Shown: piece by piece, positions 1-8,895 of the stretch
How the letters are laid out: each line of letters begins with the position of its first letter
Position numbering within the stretch: position 1 is the stretch's first letter
DNA from: an uncultured Muribaculaceae bacterium
GTDB taxonomy: Bacteria > Bacteroidota > Bacteroidia > Bacteroidales > Muribaculaceae
Length of the DNA stretch: 64,000 nt
Direction of reading: 5' to 3'
Assembly (NCBI GenBank): GCA_910585755.1
Contig: CAJUFH010000006.1
Location: 13,318 to 77,317 of the forward strand
The notes under the pieces: generated by a model
Seen by the model: only the letters and a program-made list of their open reading frames with translations
Told to the model about the DNA's origin: nothing
Databases searched by the model: none
Translations under genes and position numbers: made by a program

Positions 1-840
1 TTCAACTCCGAAGGGGTTCACGTCGCAGACCTCGTTTATGTTGATTGCCTTGTCGACCAGCGCTTTGACATCGCTGTCGGGGCAGATTATGTTGGCAATC
101 TGGAGCCCGGCGGTGTTGAACGCCTTGGAGGGGGAGAGGCAGACGACGGCCCGGGGGTCGATAGGTCCGTAGGGGGTATAGCGGTTGTCGCCGATTGTAA
201 GCTCGCAGTGGATTTCGTCGCTGACGACCCTCACTCCGTTGCGGCCGCAGATTTCAGCCACGCGGCGCAGCTCGTCAGCGGTCCAGGCCCTTCCGGCAGG
301 ATTGGCGGGGTTGCAGAGGAGCATCAGGGTGTTCCCCGGGCCGGCGGCTGCGCGTTCGAGCGCCTCGAAGTCCATGCGGTAGGTGAAGCGCCCGTCGGGA
401 AGCTCTTCGCGGCGCAGTGGGGCTTCGACGACGCGGCATCCGTTGTTGCGGATCGAGGAGAAGAAGCAGTTGTAGACCGGAGTCTGCACGATTACTCCCT
501 CCCCCTCTTTCGCCAACGCCTTGATAATGGCTGAAATAGCCGGGACTACGCCGGAGGTGTAGATTACCTGTTCCCGGTCGAAACGATAGCCGTGGCGGTC
601 GGCGAACCAGCGGGTCAGCGCCTCGTAATAGTCGTCGCCTACGAGGGTATAGCCGAAAACGCCGTGGTCGACGCGCCGGCGGAGCGCCTCGATAACGCAG
701 GGGGCGGTGCGGAAATCCATATCCGCGACCCATAGGGGTATGACCTCCGGGTCAGGGTCGGAGTCCCATTTGTAAGAGCCCGAACCCCGGCGGTCGGCCG
801 GGGTGTCGAAGTCGAAAGTATGGTTGGGTCTGTTATCCAT
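1..840 (-). CDS. PatB/MalY-type C-S lyase (PLP aminotransferase fold), 3' end outside window
   Basis: A fold-type I PLP enzyme of the MalY/PatB cystathionine beta-lyase family. It would cleave C-S bonds in cystathionine or cysteine-like substrates in the cytosol. The frame is open from the ATG at 838-840 to the window edge (280 codons, no stop), so the C-terminal part is missing; the family is usually about 390 residues. Visible family marks are the N-terminal SYKWD and IPLWVADMDF segments, the CNPANPAGRTW segment, and the PLP-lysine motif SPSKAFN with Lys239. Its ATG overlaps the stop of the upstream DUF3737 gene (TGATG), which indicates translational coupling. Substrate cannot be decided from sequence; an aminotransferase role is less likely. 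Confidence 0.88.
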   Translation of the reverse strand, partial: MDNRPNHTFDFDTPADRRGSGSYKWDSDPDPEVIPLWVADMDFRTAPCVIEALRRRVDHGVFGYTLVGDDYYEALTRWFADRHGYRFDREQVIYTSGVVPAISAIIKALAKEGEGVIVQTPVYNCFFSSIRNNGCRVVEAPLRREELPDGRFTYRMDFEALERAAAGPGNTLMLLCNPANPAGRAWTADELRRVAEICGRNGVRVVSDEIHCELTIGDNRYTPYGPIDPRAVVCLSPSKAFNTAGLQIANIICPDSDVKALVDKAININEVCDVNPFGVE

Positions 841-1718
841 CAGATTTCGGTCGAAATCTCGCAATCGGCGGGGTCGAGGATGTTTTTGTCGAGTATTATC
901 TCACCGATACTCAGCGCCTTTATGGAGCCGGAGCGGGGATTCTTGACGCTGACGATGGCGTTCTTGACCGTAGCCCGCAGGTCGGAGTCCTCGAACGCCA
1001 GGTCGCAGGCGGGGCCGAACTCACAGTCCTCCAGCACAAGGTTCTCGCAGTAGCAAAGGGGCTGCGTGCCGTTGATTTTGCAGCGCACCAGGCGCAGGTT
1101 GCGCGAGTGCCACCCGAGGTATTCCCCTTCGAAAACGGAGTCATAGACCGTCACGTTGTCTGTTTCCCAAAACGCGTCCTTGGAGTCGATTACGGCGTTG
1201 CGGATTACGACGTCGCGGCAATACTGGAAGGAGTAGTTGCCCTGCTGGCGGTAGCGGTCAATGTCAACGTCGGAGCAATGGAAGAAAACGTAGTCGGCCT
1301 TCTGGACCTCGACGTCGCGGAGGCGCACCCCGCGGCAGCTCCAGAGGGTTTCCTGGGCGTCGGGGATGCGGACATCCTCCAGCGAGAGGTTGTCCATCTC
1401 GCGGAACATCTTCGGCGCGTCGACCTGCGTGTGGCTCATTTCGAGATTCTTAGAATACCAGAGGGCGGCGCGTGCCCCGGGGGTGAACTCGCAGTCGGCG
1501 ACCCGGAAGCCGTCGACATGCCAGAAGGGGTATTTTCCCTCGAAGCGGCACCGTACGGCCTCAATCTGCGTGCAGCATTTGAGGGCCGACTCTCCCGGAT
1601 GGAAAACGGTGTCGGTAAGGCGCAGGTTGTGTGTCGCGAACAGGGCGCGTTCGCCTCCGAACTCCTCCCCCTTGATTTCCTTGAGGGAGGTGGGGTCGGT
1701 TATGCTTTTGATTTCCAT
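840..1718 (-). CDS. DUF3737 family protein (beta-helix-like)
   Basis: A 292-residue protein I recognise as the DUF3737 family, whose function is unknown. It has no signal peptide, so it is probably cytosolic. The whole chain is made of short repeats of about 18-22 residues with the pattern hydrophobic-x-hydrophobic-x-(D/N/R)-C-x-F or V (for example VRCRFEGKYPFWH, VADCEFTPG, LVRCKING, LEDCEFGP), as expected of a right-handed parallel beta-helix. It lies 5 nt after a perfect 12-bp inverted repeat and directly upstream of the PatB-type lyase, with which it shares a TGATG stop/start overlap, so the two are co-expressed. The family call is good; the biochemical role is unknown. Confidence 0.8.
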   Translation of the reverse strand: MEIKSITDPTSLKEIKGEEFGGERALFATHNLRLTDTVFHPGESALKCCTQIEAVRCRFEGKYPFWHVDGFRVADCEFTPGARAALWYSKNLEMSHTQVDAPKMFREMDNLSLEDVRIPDAQETLWSCRGVRLRDVEVQKADYVFFHCSDVDIDRYRQQGNYSFQYCRDVVIRNAVIDSKDAFWETDNVTVYDSVFEGEYLGWHSRNLRLVRCKINGTQPLCYCENLVLEDCEFGPACDLAFEDSDLRATVKNAIVSVKNPRSGSIKALSIGEIILDKNILDPADCEISTEI

Positions 1719-1723
1719 AATAA

Positions 1724-1757
1724 AGTAACTTCGCGGTTTTTCAATCGCGAAGTTACT
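1724..1757 (-). promoter_or_regulatory. Perfect 12-bp inverted repeat next to the DUF3737 start
   Basis: AGTAACTTCGCG at 1724-1735 pairs perfectly with 1746-1757 across a 10-nt loop. Read on the minus strand it follows the fadL-like stop (1807) by about 50 nt and ends 5 nt before the DUF3737 ATG. It may terminate the fadL transcript. Because it abuts a start codon, it could instead mask translation initiation or be an operator. It is followed by only a short AT stretch rather than a clear T tract on the minus strand. Confidence 0.5.
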
Positions 1758-1806
1758 AAAAATCGTTCAGACGCGGATTACCCAAATCTTCGGCCCGCTT
1801 ACCAAA

Positions 1807-3264
1807 TCAGAAGCTATAACTTAATCCGATGGCGGGGACGATCGCGTGGACGGCGTAGTCGGCCTTGAAGTCGACAGTTTCGGGGACGTCGGCCTTGGGA
1901 TACGCTGGGAGGCCGAGCGGGGTCACGACGGAGTTGTATTTGTCGACCGCCGCGGAATATGCCTGGGCGAAGCTCTTCTGGTCGATGCGGCCGGTCGCAC
2001 CCTTGACACCCATCCCTTTGATATACATAAACGCGAGGTCGATCGCGAGCCGCTTTGTCGGGCGGAAGGTCAGGCCGATCGAAGGCTCGATTTTCGTCAT
2101 CGCCGGGGTCTCGGGGTTGTAGTAGTCTGTGTCGCAAGGAGAGAGGTCGACCATCAGGCCCGCCCGGAGGTCGAGCTTCCTGGTAACGCCCCACTGCGCT
2201 CCAAGGTGGAAGGTCATCGCGTCGCGGTAGTTTTTCTTGATTTTCTGGTCGAACTTGGAAAGTCCGGCGAACTTGATGTCGAGGTAGTCGTATGAGGCCC
2301 AGCCGTTGAGCTGCACGTCGGCGGCGATTTCCAGGTTGCCGAGGGGGCGGTAGGCCGCACCGACGGTGAAGACGTACGGGCATGGCATCGAGGCCGAGAA
2401 GTTGGTGGAGCTCATCTCGTCGAGGCTTTCGCGCAGTACGTTCTGGAGGAAGGGGGAAGCGTCGTAGGAGACCGCGGCGTCACCCTTCTTCACCTTCATA
2501 TCCATTTCGGAGCGGAGTGAGGCGCCGAGGGTCCACTTTTCGTTGATGTTGTACATCAGGCCGACGCTGAAGCCGAGCGCCAGGTCCGACGTGCCGCTGA
2601 GGTTGACCGACGCGGGAGGAATGTTCTTGTCGGCCGGTTCCGCCGGCTTCTCACCGGGATTAGGGCTGCCCGGTATGAGCTGCGACTGCAACGCCGCGGC
2701 CTGCCAGGCGATGTCGCCGAGTTTCGAGGCCATGTCCCAGGTAAGCAGCCCTTTGGAGAGGTTCACGTTACCCCAGGAAATCATCAGCCCGGCGCCGATC
2801 GAGAACTTTTCCGAGGCGCGCCAGGCGAGCGTCGGCTGCACGGTGAAAACCTGAAGGCTGACCGACTCGCTGAGCGTAGCCCCGGGCCACGCTTTTCCCC
2901 AGTTGATCGACGAGCCGTAGGGGGTGTAGAGCGTAATCCCGGCATAAAGCTCCTCGTAGACGTGGAAGGAAGCCGCGAAGTTGAATGGCGTGGAGATTTT
3001 GTTTGAGGTCTCCCACTGCGTCCCCTCGTGCTTGCAGTACGCGCTCGCCTTTATGGCGCTCATTCCTGCCGACACGTCGAGCGTCTTGTCGGTGAAGGCC
3101 ATAGCCGCCGGGTTGAAAAGCTGGCTTTCCGCGCCGAGCTTGAGGGCCACGCCGGTGTGCCCCATGCCGGTCTGCCTGGCGCTGAAGGAGTTTACCTGGT
3201 AGCCTTCCGCGGCAGCGGAGAGCGCCGCGAGAGCCGCCACAGCGGCGGCCAGAACTTTTTTCAT
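1807..3264 (-). CDS. FadL/OmpP1-type outer-membrane transport protein
   Basis: A 485-residue beta-barrel of the OmpP1/FadL/TodX family, which moves long-chain fatty acids or other hydrophobic compounds across the outer membrane. A signal peptide (about residues 1-19, ending SAAAEG) is followed by the family N-terminus GYQVNSFSARQTGMGHTG and a 'LGAESQLFNPAAMAF' segment typical of the hatch region. The C-terminus ends IGLSYSF, the aromatic-terminal beta-signal of outer-membrane barrels. Length fits the family. It has its own promoter (TTTG at 3318-3321, TAACTTTG at 3290-3297 on the minus strand) and appears monocistronic. The transported ligand is not predictable. Confidence 0.9.
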   Translation of the reverse strand: MKKVLAAAVAALAALSAAAEGYQVNSFSARQTGMGHTGVALKLGAESQLFNPAAMAFTDKTLDVSAGMSAIKASAYCKHEGTQWETSNKISTPFNFAASFHVYEELYAGITLYTPYGSSINWGKAWPGATLSESVSLQVFTVQPTLAWRASEKFSIGAGLMISWGNVNLSKGLLTWDMASKLGDIAWQAAALQSQLIPGSPNPGEKPAEPADKNIPPASVNLSGTSDLALGFSVGLMYNINEKWTLGASLRSEMDMKVKKGDAAVSYDASPFLQNVLRESLDEMSSTNFSASMPCPYVFTVGAAYRPLGNLEIAADVQLNGWASYDYLDIKFAGLSKFDQKIKKNYRDAMTFHLGAQWGVTRKLDLRAGLMVDLSPCDTDYYNPETPAMTKIEPSIGLTFRPTKRLAIDLAFMYIKGMGVKGATGRIDQKSFAQAYSAAVDKYNSVVTPLGLPAYPKADVPETVDFKADYAVHAIVPAIGLSYSF

Positions 3265-3289
3265 AATCGGATTTCCGTTAAAATTCCGC

Positions 3290-3321
3290 CAAAGTTACCA
3301 ATTTTCTCCCAAAACGCCAAA
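3290..3321 (-). promoter_or_regulatory. Bacteroidota-type promoter of the fadL-like gene
   Basis: On the minus strand a -33 TTTG (complement of 3318-3321) is separated by 20 nt from a -7 TAACTTTG (complement of 3290-3297), matching the TTTG / TAnnTTTG consensus. The ATG lies 25 nt downstream of the -7 box. Confidence 0.65.
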
Positions 3322-3383
3322 TTCGCGGCCCTAACCCCCGCGTCCTAAGTCCGGCTATGGCTTTCGCATTGGCTGATTGGGCA

Positions 3384-4541
3384 TCAGTAGGTATGGCGGA
3401 AGTTTTTGATTGAAATCCCGTTTATTTCCGGCAAATCCTCGCCGGTATATATCAGGTTCTTGCTTCCGATCAATTCGGGATAAGCTTTTTCAAAACTGCG
3501 TATCCCCTTGGTGAAATCCGGATGGAAAGTCGATGACGACTTTATTTCGTAGCAGTCGTAAGTATTCCCGTTTTTTATCAGCAGATCGACTTCTGTGCCG
3601 TTGGAATCGCGGTAGAAATAAAGACTGCCATCCCGTCCGGCGTTATAGCCCCTTTTAAGATAGTCTATAACAACCATATTCTCAAACAGATGCCCGCGCA
3701 TCTTGTCGCGGTTAAGAGTCTGAGGCGAGTCTATGTCAAGGAGATACGCGGCGAGTCCGCAATCTGTGAAATATATTTTCGGGCTTTTGGTAAGGCGTTT
3801 CCGGGTATTGGTGAAAAATGGCGGCAGCAAGTAGACGAGGTATGAGGCCCGGAGCACCGACAACCACGAGTTGACGGTGTTGACAGCGACACCCAGCTCG
3901 TTGGACAGCTCGGAGGCATTGAAAACACTCCCTATGCGGGCCGCACACAATTTCACGAAGCGTTGGAATGTGTCCAGTTCTCTTACTGCCAGGATGTTGC
4001 GTACGTCACGTTCCAAGTACGTCTTGGTATAGTTGGAGTAAAGCATCCTTGCGATATTTTTGCCGCTCCATATTGCGGGATAGAACCCCTTGTATAAGAT
4101 GGTGTCTGTTGATTCGTCAACGCTAAGATTATTAATCTCGTTTAATGAAAGGGGGAGGAGTTCAAAAACCGCAGACCTTCCCGCCAGAGACTGAGTGACC
4201 GAATGTAACAGTGCGAACTGAGAACTGCCCGTCAGAAAGAATCTGCGTTCAGGATAGTTGTCAACTATTCCCTGGATATAAGAGAGAAGCTCCGGCGTAT
4301 GTTGTACTTCGTCGATTATAACTCCGTTCTGAAACTGAGAGAGGAATCCTTTTGGATCTGATTTTACCGCTTGTCTTACGTCCGGATCCTCCATTGAAAA
4401 ATATGGCGTTTCGGCGAACAGGTGTCGAAGAATCGTAGATTTGCCTGACTGTCGCGGTCCGGTCAGGGTTACTACCGGGAAATATTCTGAAGCTTCTACA
4501 ATGGCTGAAGCCATCGTGCGCTGAATGTACGTGTCTGTCAT
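3384..4541 (-). CDS. AAA_14/DUF4143 ATP-binding protein
   Basis: A P-loop ATPase of the widespread AAA_14 plus DUF4143 family, whose biological role is unsettled; many are thought to be accessory or mobile-associated. The Walker A is GPRQSGKST (about residues 28-36 from the chosen start), the Walker B is GVIIDEVQH, and sensor 1 is FLTGSSQF. The C-terminal part has the DUF4143 nuclease-like elements 'GTEVDLLI' and 'YEIKSS'. I chose the ATG at 4539-4541. A TTG 18 nt upstream is in frame but would sit only about 17 nt from the -7 box of a good promoter. Base composition is visibly more AT-rich than its neighbours, suggesting horizontal acquisition. Confidence 0.88.
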   Translation of the reverse strand: MTDTYIQRTMASAIVEASEYFPVVTLTGPRQSGKSTILRHLFAETPYFSMEDPDVRQAVKSDPKGFLSQFQNGVIIDEVQHTPELLSYIQGIVDNYPERRFFLTGSSQFALLHSVTQSLAGRSAVFELLPLSLNEINNLSVDESTDTILYKGFYPAIWSGKNIARMLYSNYTKTYLERDVRNILAVRELDTFQRFVKLCAARIGSVFNASELSNELGVAVNTVNSWLSVLRASYLVYLLPPFFTNTRKRLTKSPKIYFTDCGLAAYLLDIDSPQTLNRDKMRGHLFENMVVIDYLKRGYNAGRDGSLYFYRDSNGTEVDLLIKNGNTYDCYEIKSSSTFHPDFTKGIRSFEKAYPELIGSKNLIYTGEDLPEINGISIKNFRHTY

Positions 4542-4575
4542 AACTCGCAATTTATGCAAATTGTCAATTCTACTG

Positions 4576-4607
4576 CAAATTTACATAAATTATCCCGAAC
4601 AACCAAA
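4576..4607 (-). promoter_or_regulatory. Bacteroidota-type promoter of the AAA_14 gene
   Basis: On the minus strand TTTG (complement of 4604-4607), 20 nt, then TAAATTTG (complement of 4576-4583). This matches the consensus fully and supports the ATG at 4541 as the start. Confidence 0.7.
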
Positions 4608-4666
4608 TTGACAGGGAGTTAATTTGTCGGGTTAGGGCTGATTGTACCCTTCCATCCGGGTAAATA

Positions 4667-4699
4667 ATAAGGGTGTATCGGATTATGATACACCCTTAT
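4667..4699 (-). terminator. Hairpin downstream of the GH106 remnant
   Basis: A perfect 13-bp stem (4667-4679 with 4687-4699) with a 7-nt loop lies 40 bases past the stop of the minus-strand GH106 remnant. It is just upstream of the AAA_14 promoter. A T-containing stretch follows on the minus strand, so it probably served as the terminator of the old rhamnosidase gene. Confidence 0.6.
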
Positions 4700-4738
4700 G
4701 AGGTTTTGCGACGTCCTTTAAGGGCGTTGGGTCTTGAA

Positions 4739-5368
4739 TTAGAGGGGGAGGAGGAGCAGGCGGGGCTGGGAGAGCATGCCGGAGGGCTGGAGGGGGGAGT
4801 CGGCGCGGAGGGTGCGGACGGGGCAGGAGGTGCGGCGTTCCGCTTCGGGAAGGGTGGTGTCGCCGATCAGGCGGTTGTTCCAGGTGTTCACAATCCTGAT
4901 TTCGATTTTGTTGTTCCCTTTACGCAGTGCGTCGGTAATGTCGAGGGTGTAGGGGGCGGTCCATACTCCTCCGACGAGGGTTCCGTTGACGCGCACCTCG
5001 GCCATGTCTCCGACGTTGCCGAGGTCGAGCGTCACGCGGCTCCCTTTCGGGCGCACGGGGAGCTTGGCGTCGGCGGTGTAGACCATCGTGCCGGAGAAAT
5101 GGCGGACGAACGGGTCGGCGTTGTCAGTCAGGGAGCCGGGAGTGACCTCTTTGAGTTCGCGGACTTCTCCGAAGGGGGATTCCAGTCGCAGATTCCATTT
5201 TTCCGGGAGCGAGACCCACGGGGCCGCTTCGGGGAAGTTCTCCCCGGAGGCTCCGTCGCGGGCCGCCGGTTTCTCGAACACGATGAAGAGGCTCTGCCTG
5301 GGCGCGAGCTTCATAGGCACGGTTACCGAGGAGTCCGCCGCCAGGGTGAAGCGGGGCAGGAGGCGGCG
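4739..5368 (-). pseudogene. 3' remnant of a GH106-like alpha-L-rhamnosidase
   Basis: The C-terminal ~210 residues of a large glycoside hydrolase that looks like GH106 alpha-L-rhamnosidase. The frame reads RRLLPRFTLAADSSVTV, then LAPRQSLFIVFEK, then a jelly-roll sugar-binding-like domain containing DLGNVGDMAEVRVNG and IRIVNTWNNRLIGD. It ends naturally near QPSGMLSQPRLLLL at a stop. There is no plausible start: sequence typical of the family continues upstream to about 5363-5368 and then ceases where a plus-strand remnant begins. GH106 enzymes are usually over 800 residues, so most of the gene, including the catalytic barrel, is gone. A GH2-type parent cannot be excluded. Confidence 0.7.
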
Positions 5369-5369
5369 C

Positions 5370-5648
5370 GTTCCGGCCGCCGCCTACGCCCTCAACAAGG
5401 TGCGCCGCCTTTCCGCGATCGAGACCCTCATATGGCACGCTATCGCCGACAACGATGTCGAGGGGACCCTTAACCTGGGGCTGCACTACGGCAAGTTCGA
5501 CACCCAGCACGGCTCCTACGCTCCCAAGCCCTCCTGGTATGTCTACCAGGCGTTCGGTACCCCGAACGAGAGTGCCGTGCTCGACCCCTACAAACGACTG
5601 ATCGGCATCGACGACTGGGACGACATCATCCACCCCGTCAACGACTGA
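5370..5648 (+). pseudogene. 3' remnant of a DUF5722-like glycoside hydrolase
   Basis: An open frame of about 92 codons on the plus strand reads PAAAYALNKVRRLSAIETL, then HAIADNDVEGTLNLGLHYG, and ends IDDWDDIIHP before TGA. This resembles the C-terminal end of DUF5722 proteins, a glycoside-hydrolase-like family of Bacteroidota. There is no start codon context and no N-terminal catalytic part. Upstream in this frame the translation becomes an arginine-rich shadow of the opposite-strand rhamnosidase remnant. Its stop lies 40 bp before the first SusC gene, so the intact gene would have been an upstream member of this PUL. Family assignment is from memory and moderate. Confidence 0.6.
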
Positions 5649-5688
5649 GCCCTCAGCCAACCGCCAAACCAAGAAACCAATCACATTC

Positions 5689-8600
5689 ATGAAAAAACAT
5701 AGTCTGACCTCAAAACTGGCGCTGGTACTGACGGCCGCCGCCATTGCCGTCGTCCCGGTATCGGCCGCGGCGGACCCGCTCCCCGCGCAGCAAGCCTCGC
5801 AGGCCCCGGCGGCGTCGGTAGTCTCCGGCATCGTGGTCGACGAGAACGGCGAGCCCCTGACCGGCGTTACGGTCGCGGAGAAAGGGAAGCCGTCCAACGC
5901 CACTATGACGAATCTCGACGGCGAGTTCCGCCTGGGAGTGCGTCCCGGCGCGTCAATCCGCGTTTCCTACGTGGGCTACGTTCCCCGCGAGGTTTCAACC
6001 AAGGGAGCGCGCCCGGGATTCAAAATCGCGATGCAGCCCGACGACAACGTGCTCGACGAGGTTGTAGTCGTTGGCTACGGAGCGCAGAAGAAAGTCTCCG
6101 TGACCGGTTCGGTAGCCTCGATCAAGACCGACGACATTAAGAAGAACGCCGCCCCCAACCTGGCAGCGACCCTCTCGGGACGCCTCCCGGGCCTGGCGAC
6201 GATGCAGACGACAGGACGCCCGGGCGCCGACGAGGTGACGATGTACCTCCGCGGCGCGGGTACCGTCAACGGCTCCAACCCCCTGATACTGATTGACGGG
6301 GTGCCGCGCGACGGCATCGGCCACCTCGACCCAAACGAGGTGGAGTCGGTGACGGTGCTGAAGGATGCCTCCGCGACCGCGGTCTTCGGTGTCCGCGGCG
6401 CGAACGGCGTGATTCTCGTAACCACCCGCCGCGGCCAGGCCGGCACGATGGAGCTTAGCGCCTCCTTCGACTACTCCCTCCAGCGGTTCACCACCTCGAC
6501 AGACCGCATCCACTCCTGGGAGTTCGCCGAGCTGCGCAACGAGGCGTTCCTCAACGACAACCCCGGAGGGGAGGCCCCCTACACCCCGTATATGATCGAG
6601 ATGTACCGCAACGGCAAGAACCGGGTCTTCTATCCCGACGTCTACCCGATGGACTACTTCTTCAAGAAATGGGCCCCGCAGATACGCGCCAATCTCAACA
6701 TGAACGGCGGCAGCGACCGTATGACTTACTTCGTCAACGTCGGCTATGTAGGGCAGTCAGGCCAGTTCAAGACCGAGGACTCCAAAGAGCTCGGCTACGA
6801 TCCCTCCTACAATATGAACCGCTACACCTTCCGCTCGAACGTCGACGTCAACCTGGCTTCGAACCTCAAGCTGTCGGTCAACCTGGCCTCGTATCTAGAG
6901 AAGGTCAACTCACCCCAGGCAACCGACCTCTACGGCGGAAACGTGGAATCAATGACCGCCGACCTCTTCGCCCGCGCGATTTCGATGCCTCCGACCTCCC
7001 AGGGCCCGCTGACCGTAGGGGGTTACTTCACTCCCGACGGCACCCCGGTACCGGCCGGAAAGGTGGTGTCGCCGAGCGATGTCTCCGACCCGAAGGACAA
7101 CAAGTTCGCCGATATGAACTACCGCGGCTACCAGCGTTCGACCAACCTGAGCCTCAATTCGTCGGTGATTCTCGACTGGGGGCTTGACTTCATCACCAAG
7201 GGACTGAGCACCAAATTCATGGTCTCCTTCGACGCGTTCTCGACAACCACCACTTCGGCCTCCCGCATGTATGACCTCTACCAGGCTTACCCGGCCAGGA
7301 ATCCCGGGGATGAATGTACATATATGGCCATACGCCTGAATCAGAACGACGTGCTCTCGTCCCCCAGGCGTTCGAGCGCATCGAACTACTACCTCAACCT
7401 CCAGTACTCGATAAACTACGCCCGCACTTTCGGCCTCAACCGCGTGACGGCCATGGCACTCGTGCAGCGCGACAACTGGCAGACCTCCGCGCCCGACCTC
7501 CCCTATAACATGCTCGGCTTCTCGGGGCGCGTCACATACGATTTCGACTCCCGCTACCTGGCCGAAATCAACGTTGGTTACAACGGCTCGGAACAGTTCA
7601 GCCGCAAGCACCGTTTCGGATTCTTCCCGGCCTTCTCGGCTGGATGGGTGGCGTCCAACGAGGCGTTCTTCCCCCGCAACCGGGTGCTGACCCACCTCAA
7701 GCTCCGCGGCTCCGTCGGCAAGGTCGGCAACGACAAGCTCGGTGCCTCCAGGTTCCTCTACCTCTCCTCGATTACGATGGGTGGCGGCACTATCCCCTCC
7801 CTGGGGCGCGGCCAGGCCGTGTATATCGGCAAAATCGGCAACGAGGACCTTACCTGGGAGACCGCCATCAAGCAGAACTACGGAATTGACTTCAAGTTTT
7901 TCGACAACCTCTCGCTCTCGTTCGACTACTTTACCGAGAAGCGCGACGACATCCTGATTACCCGTGGCACTGTCCCGGCCCTCCAGGGTGTCCCCTTAGG
8001 GGACCTTCCGAAGGTCAACATGGGCAAAATCGACAACTCTGGCTTCGAGATTGACGGCCGATATACCAACCGTTTCGGCGAGTTCCTGGTATCGGTCAAC
8101 GGCAACTTCGGCTACAACAAGAACAAGATTGTGGAAATCGACGAGGCGCGGCTGAGCGAGGACTACGCCTGCCGCTACCGCCAGACCGGCTACAGCGTCG
8201 GACAGCAGTTCGGCTATACCATCGACAGGTCAAACGGCAACGGGTTCATCAACACCCCCGAGGAACTCGAATGGGCGAAGAAGGCCTACAAGATGGGCAC
8301 TCCCCGCATGGGCGACTTCCTTTACAAGGATGTCAACGGCGACGGCGAGATTAACGACAAAGACTATCTCCCGATCGGTTACAGCAACATTCCCCGGATT
8401 ACCTACGGTTTCGGCGGTTCGGTCGAATGGCGCGGCATCGACTTCTCGGTGTTCTTCTCCGGCCTGGCCAAAGCGTCGCGCCTCTACAACTCCTGGGGAG
8501 TCAGCGAGACCGTCGGCACCGGTTACTTCAACGAGCAGCACCTCCACGCCTGGACCCCCGAACGCTACGCCGCCGGGGAGGAAATCTCCTGGCCCGCGCT

Positions 8601-8871
8601 GGGTACTGTCGCCAACGTCAGCATGCAGCCCAACGACTTCTTCATCATGGACCGCAGCTTCCTGCGCCTGAAGAGCATCGAGCTGGGCTACTCCCTCCCG
8701 CAGAAGTGGCTAAAGAAAATCGGCATGACGACCTGCCGCTTCCACGTCAGCGGCAACAACCTCGTGACCTGGAAGAAAATCAAGCAGAAAACCATCGACC
8801 CCGAACAGTATTGGGAAGCGTCGTACCCGCTTAACAAGCTCGTGAACTTCGGCGTGAACTTAGTATTCTAA
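5689..8871 (+). CDS. SusC/RagA-type TonB-dependent transporter (pair 1)
   Basis: A 1060-residue outer-membrane transporter that imports oligosaccharides under TonB energy, paired with the following SusD. It has a signal peptide (about 1-28), a CarboxypepD-like domain (VVSGIVVDENGEPLTGVTV), a TonB-box region DEVVVVGYGAQKK, and a plug with the RGAGTVNGSNPLILIDGV and VLKDASATAVFGVRGANGV segments. The barrel ends VNFGVNLVF, with an aromatic last residue. Length is normal for the family. It starts 40 nt after the DUF5722 remnant, and I saw no promoter in that gap, so transcription may come from upstream DNA. Ligand is inferred as a pectic or rhamnogalacturonan side-chain oligosaccharide from the downstream enzymes. 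Confidence 0.95.
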   Translation: MKKHSLTSKLALVLTAAAIAVVPVSAAADPLPAQQASQAPAASVVSGIVVDENGEPLTGVTVAEKGKPSNATMTNLDGEFRLGVRPGASIRVSYVGYVPREVSTKGARPGFKIAMQPDDNVLDEVVVVGYGAQKKVSVTGSVASIKTDDIKKNAAPNLAATLSGRLPGLATMQTTGRPGADEVTMYLRGAGTVNGSNPLILIDGVPRDGIGHLDPNEVESVTVLKDASATAVFGVRGANGVILVTTRRGQAGTMELSASFDYSLQRFTTSTDRIHSWEFAELRNEAFLNDNPGGEAPYTPYMIEMYRNGKNRVFYPDVYPMDYFFKKWAPQIRANLNMNGGSDRMTYFVNVGYVGQSGQFKTEDSKELGYDPSYNMNRYTFRSNVDVNLASNLKLSVNLASYLEKVNSPQATDLYGGNVESMTADLFARAISMPPTSQGPLTVGGYFTPDGTPVPAGKVVSPSDVSDPKDNKFADMNYRGYQRSTNLSLNSSVILDWGLDFITKGLSTKFMVSFDAFSTTTTSASRMYDLYQAYPARNPGDECTYMAIRLNQNDVLSSPRRSSASNYYLNLQYSINYARTFGLNRVTAMALVQRDNWQTSAPDLPYNMLGFSGRVTYDFDSRYLAEINVGYNGSEQFSRKHRFGFFPAFSAGWVASNEAFFPRNRVLTHLKLRGSVGKVGNDKLGASRFLYLSSITMGGGTIPSLGRGQAVYIGKIGNEDLTWETAIKQNYGIDFKFFDNLSLSFDYFTEKRDDILITRGTVPALQGVPLGDLPKVNMGKIDNSGFEIDGRYTNRFGEFLVSVNGNFGYNKNKIVEIDEARLSEDYACRYRQTGYSVGQQFGYTIDRSNGNGFINTPEELEWAKKAYKMGTPRMGDFLYKDVNGDGEINDKDYLPIGYSNIPRITYGFGGSVEWRGIDFSVFFSGLAKASRLYNSWGVSETVGTGYFNEQHLHAWTPERYAAGEEISWPALGTVANVSMQPNDFFIMDRSFLRLKSIELGYSLPQKWLKKIGMTTCRFHVSGNNLVTWKKIKQKTIDPEQYWEASYPLNKLVNFGVNLVF

Positions 8872-8895
8872 CCCTCTCCTTATCAAGCAACCGCA

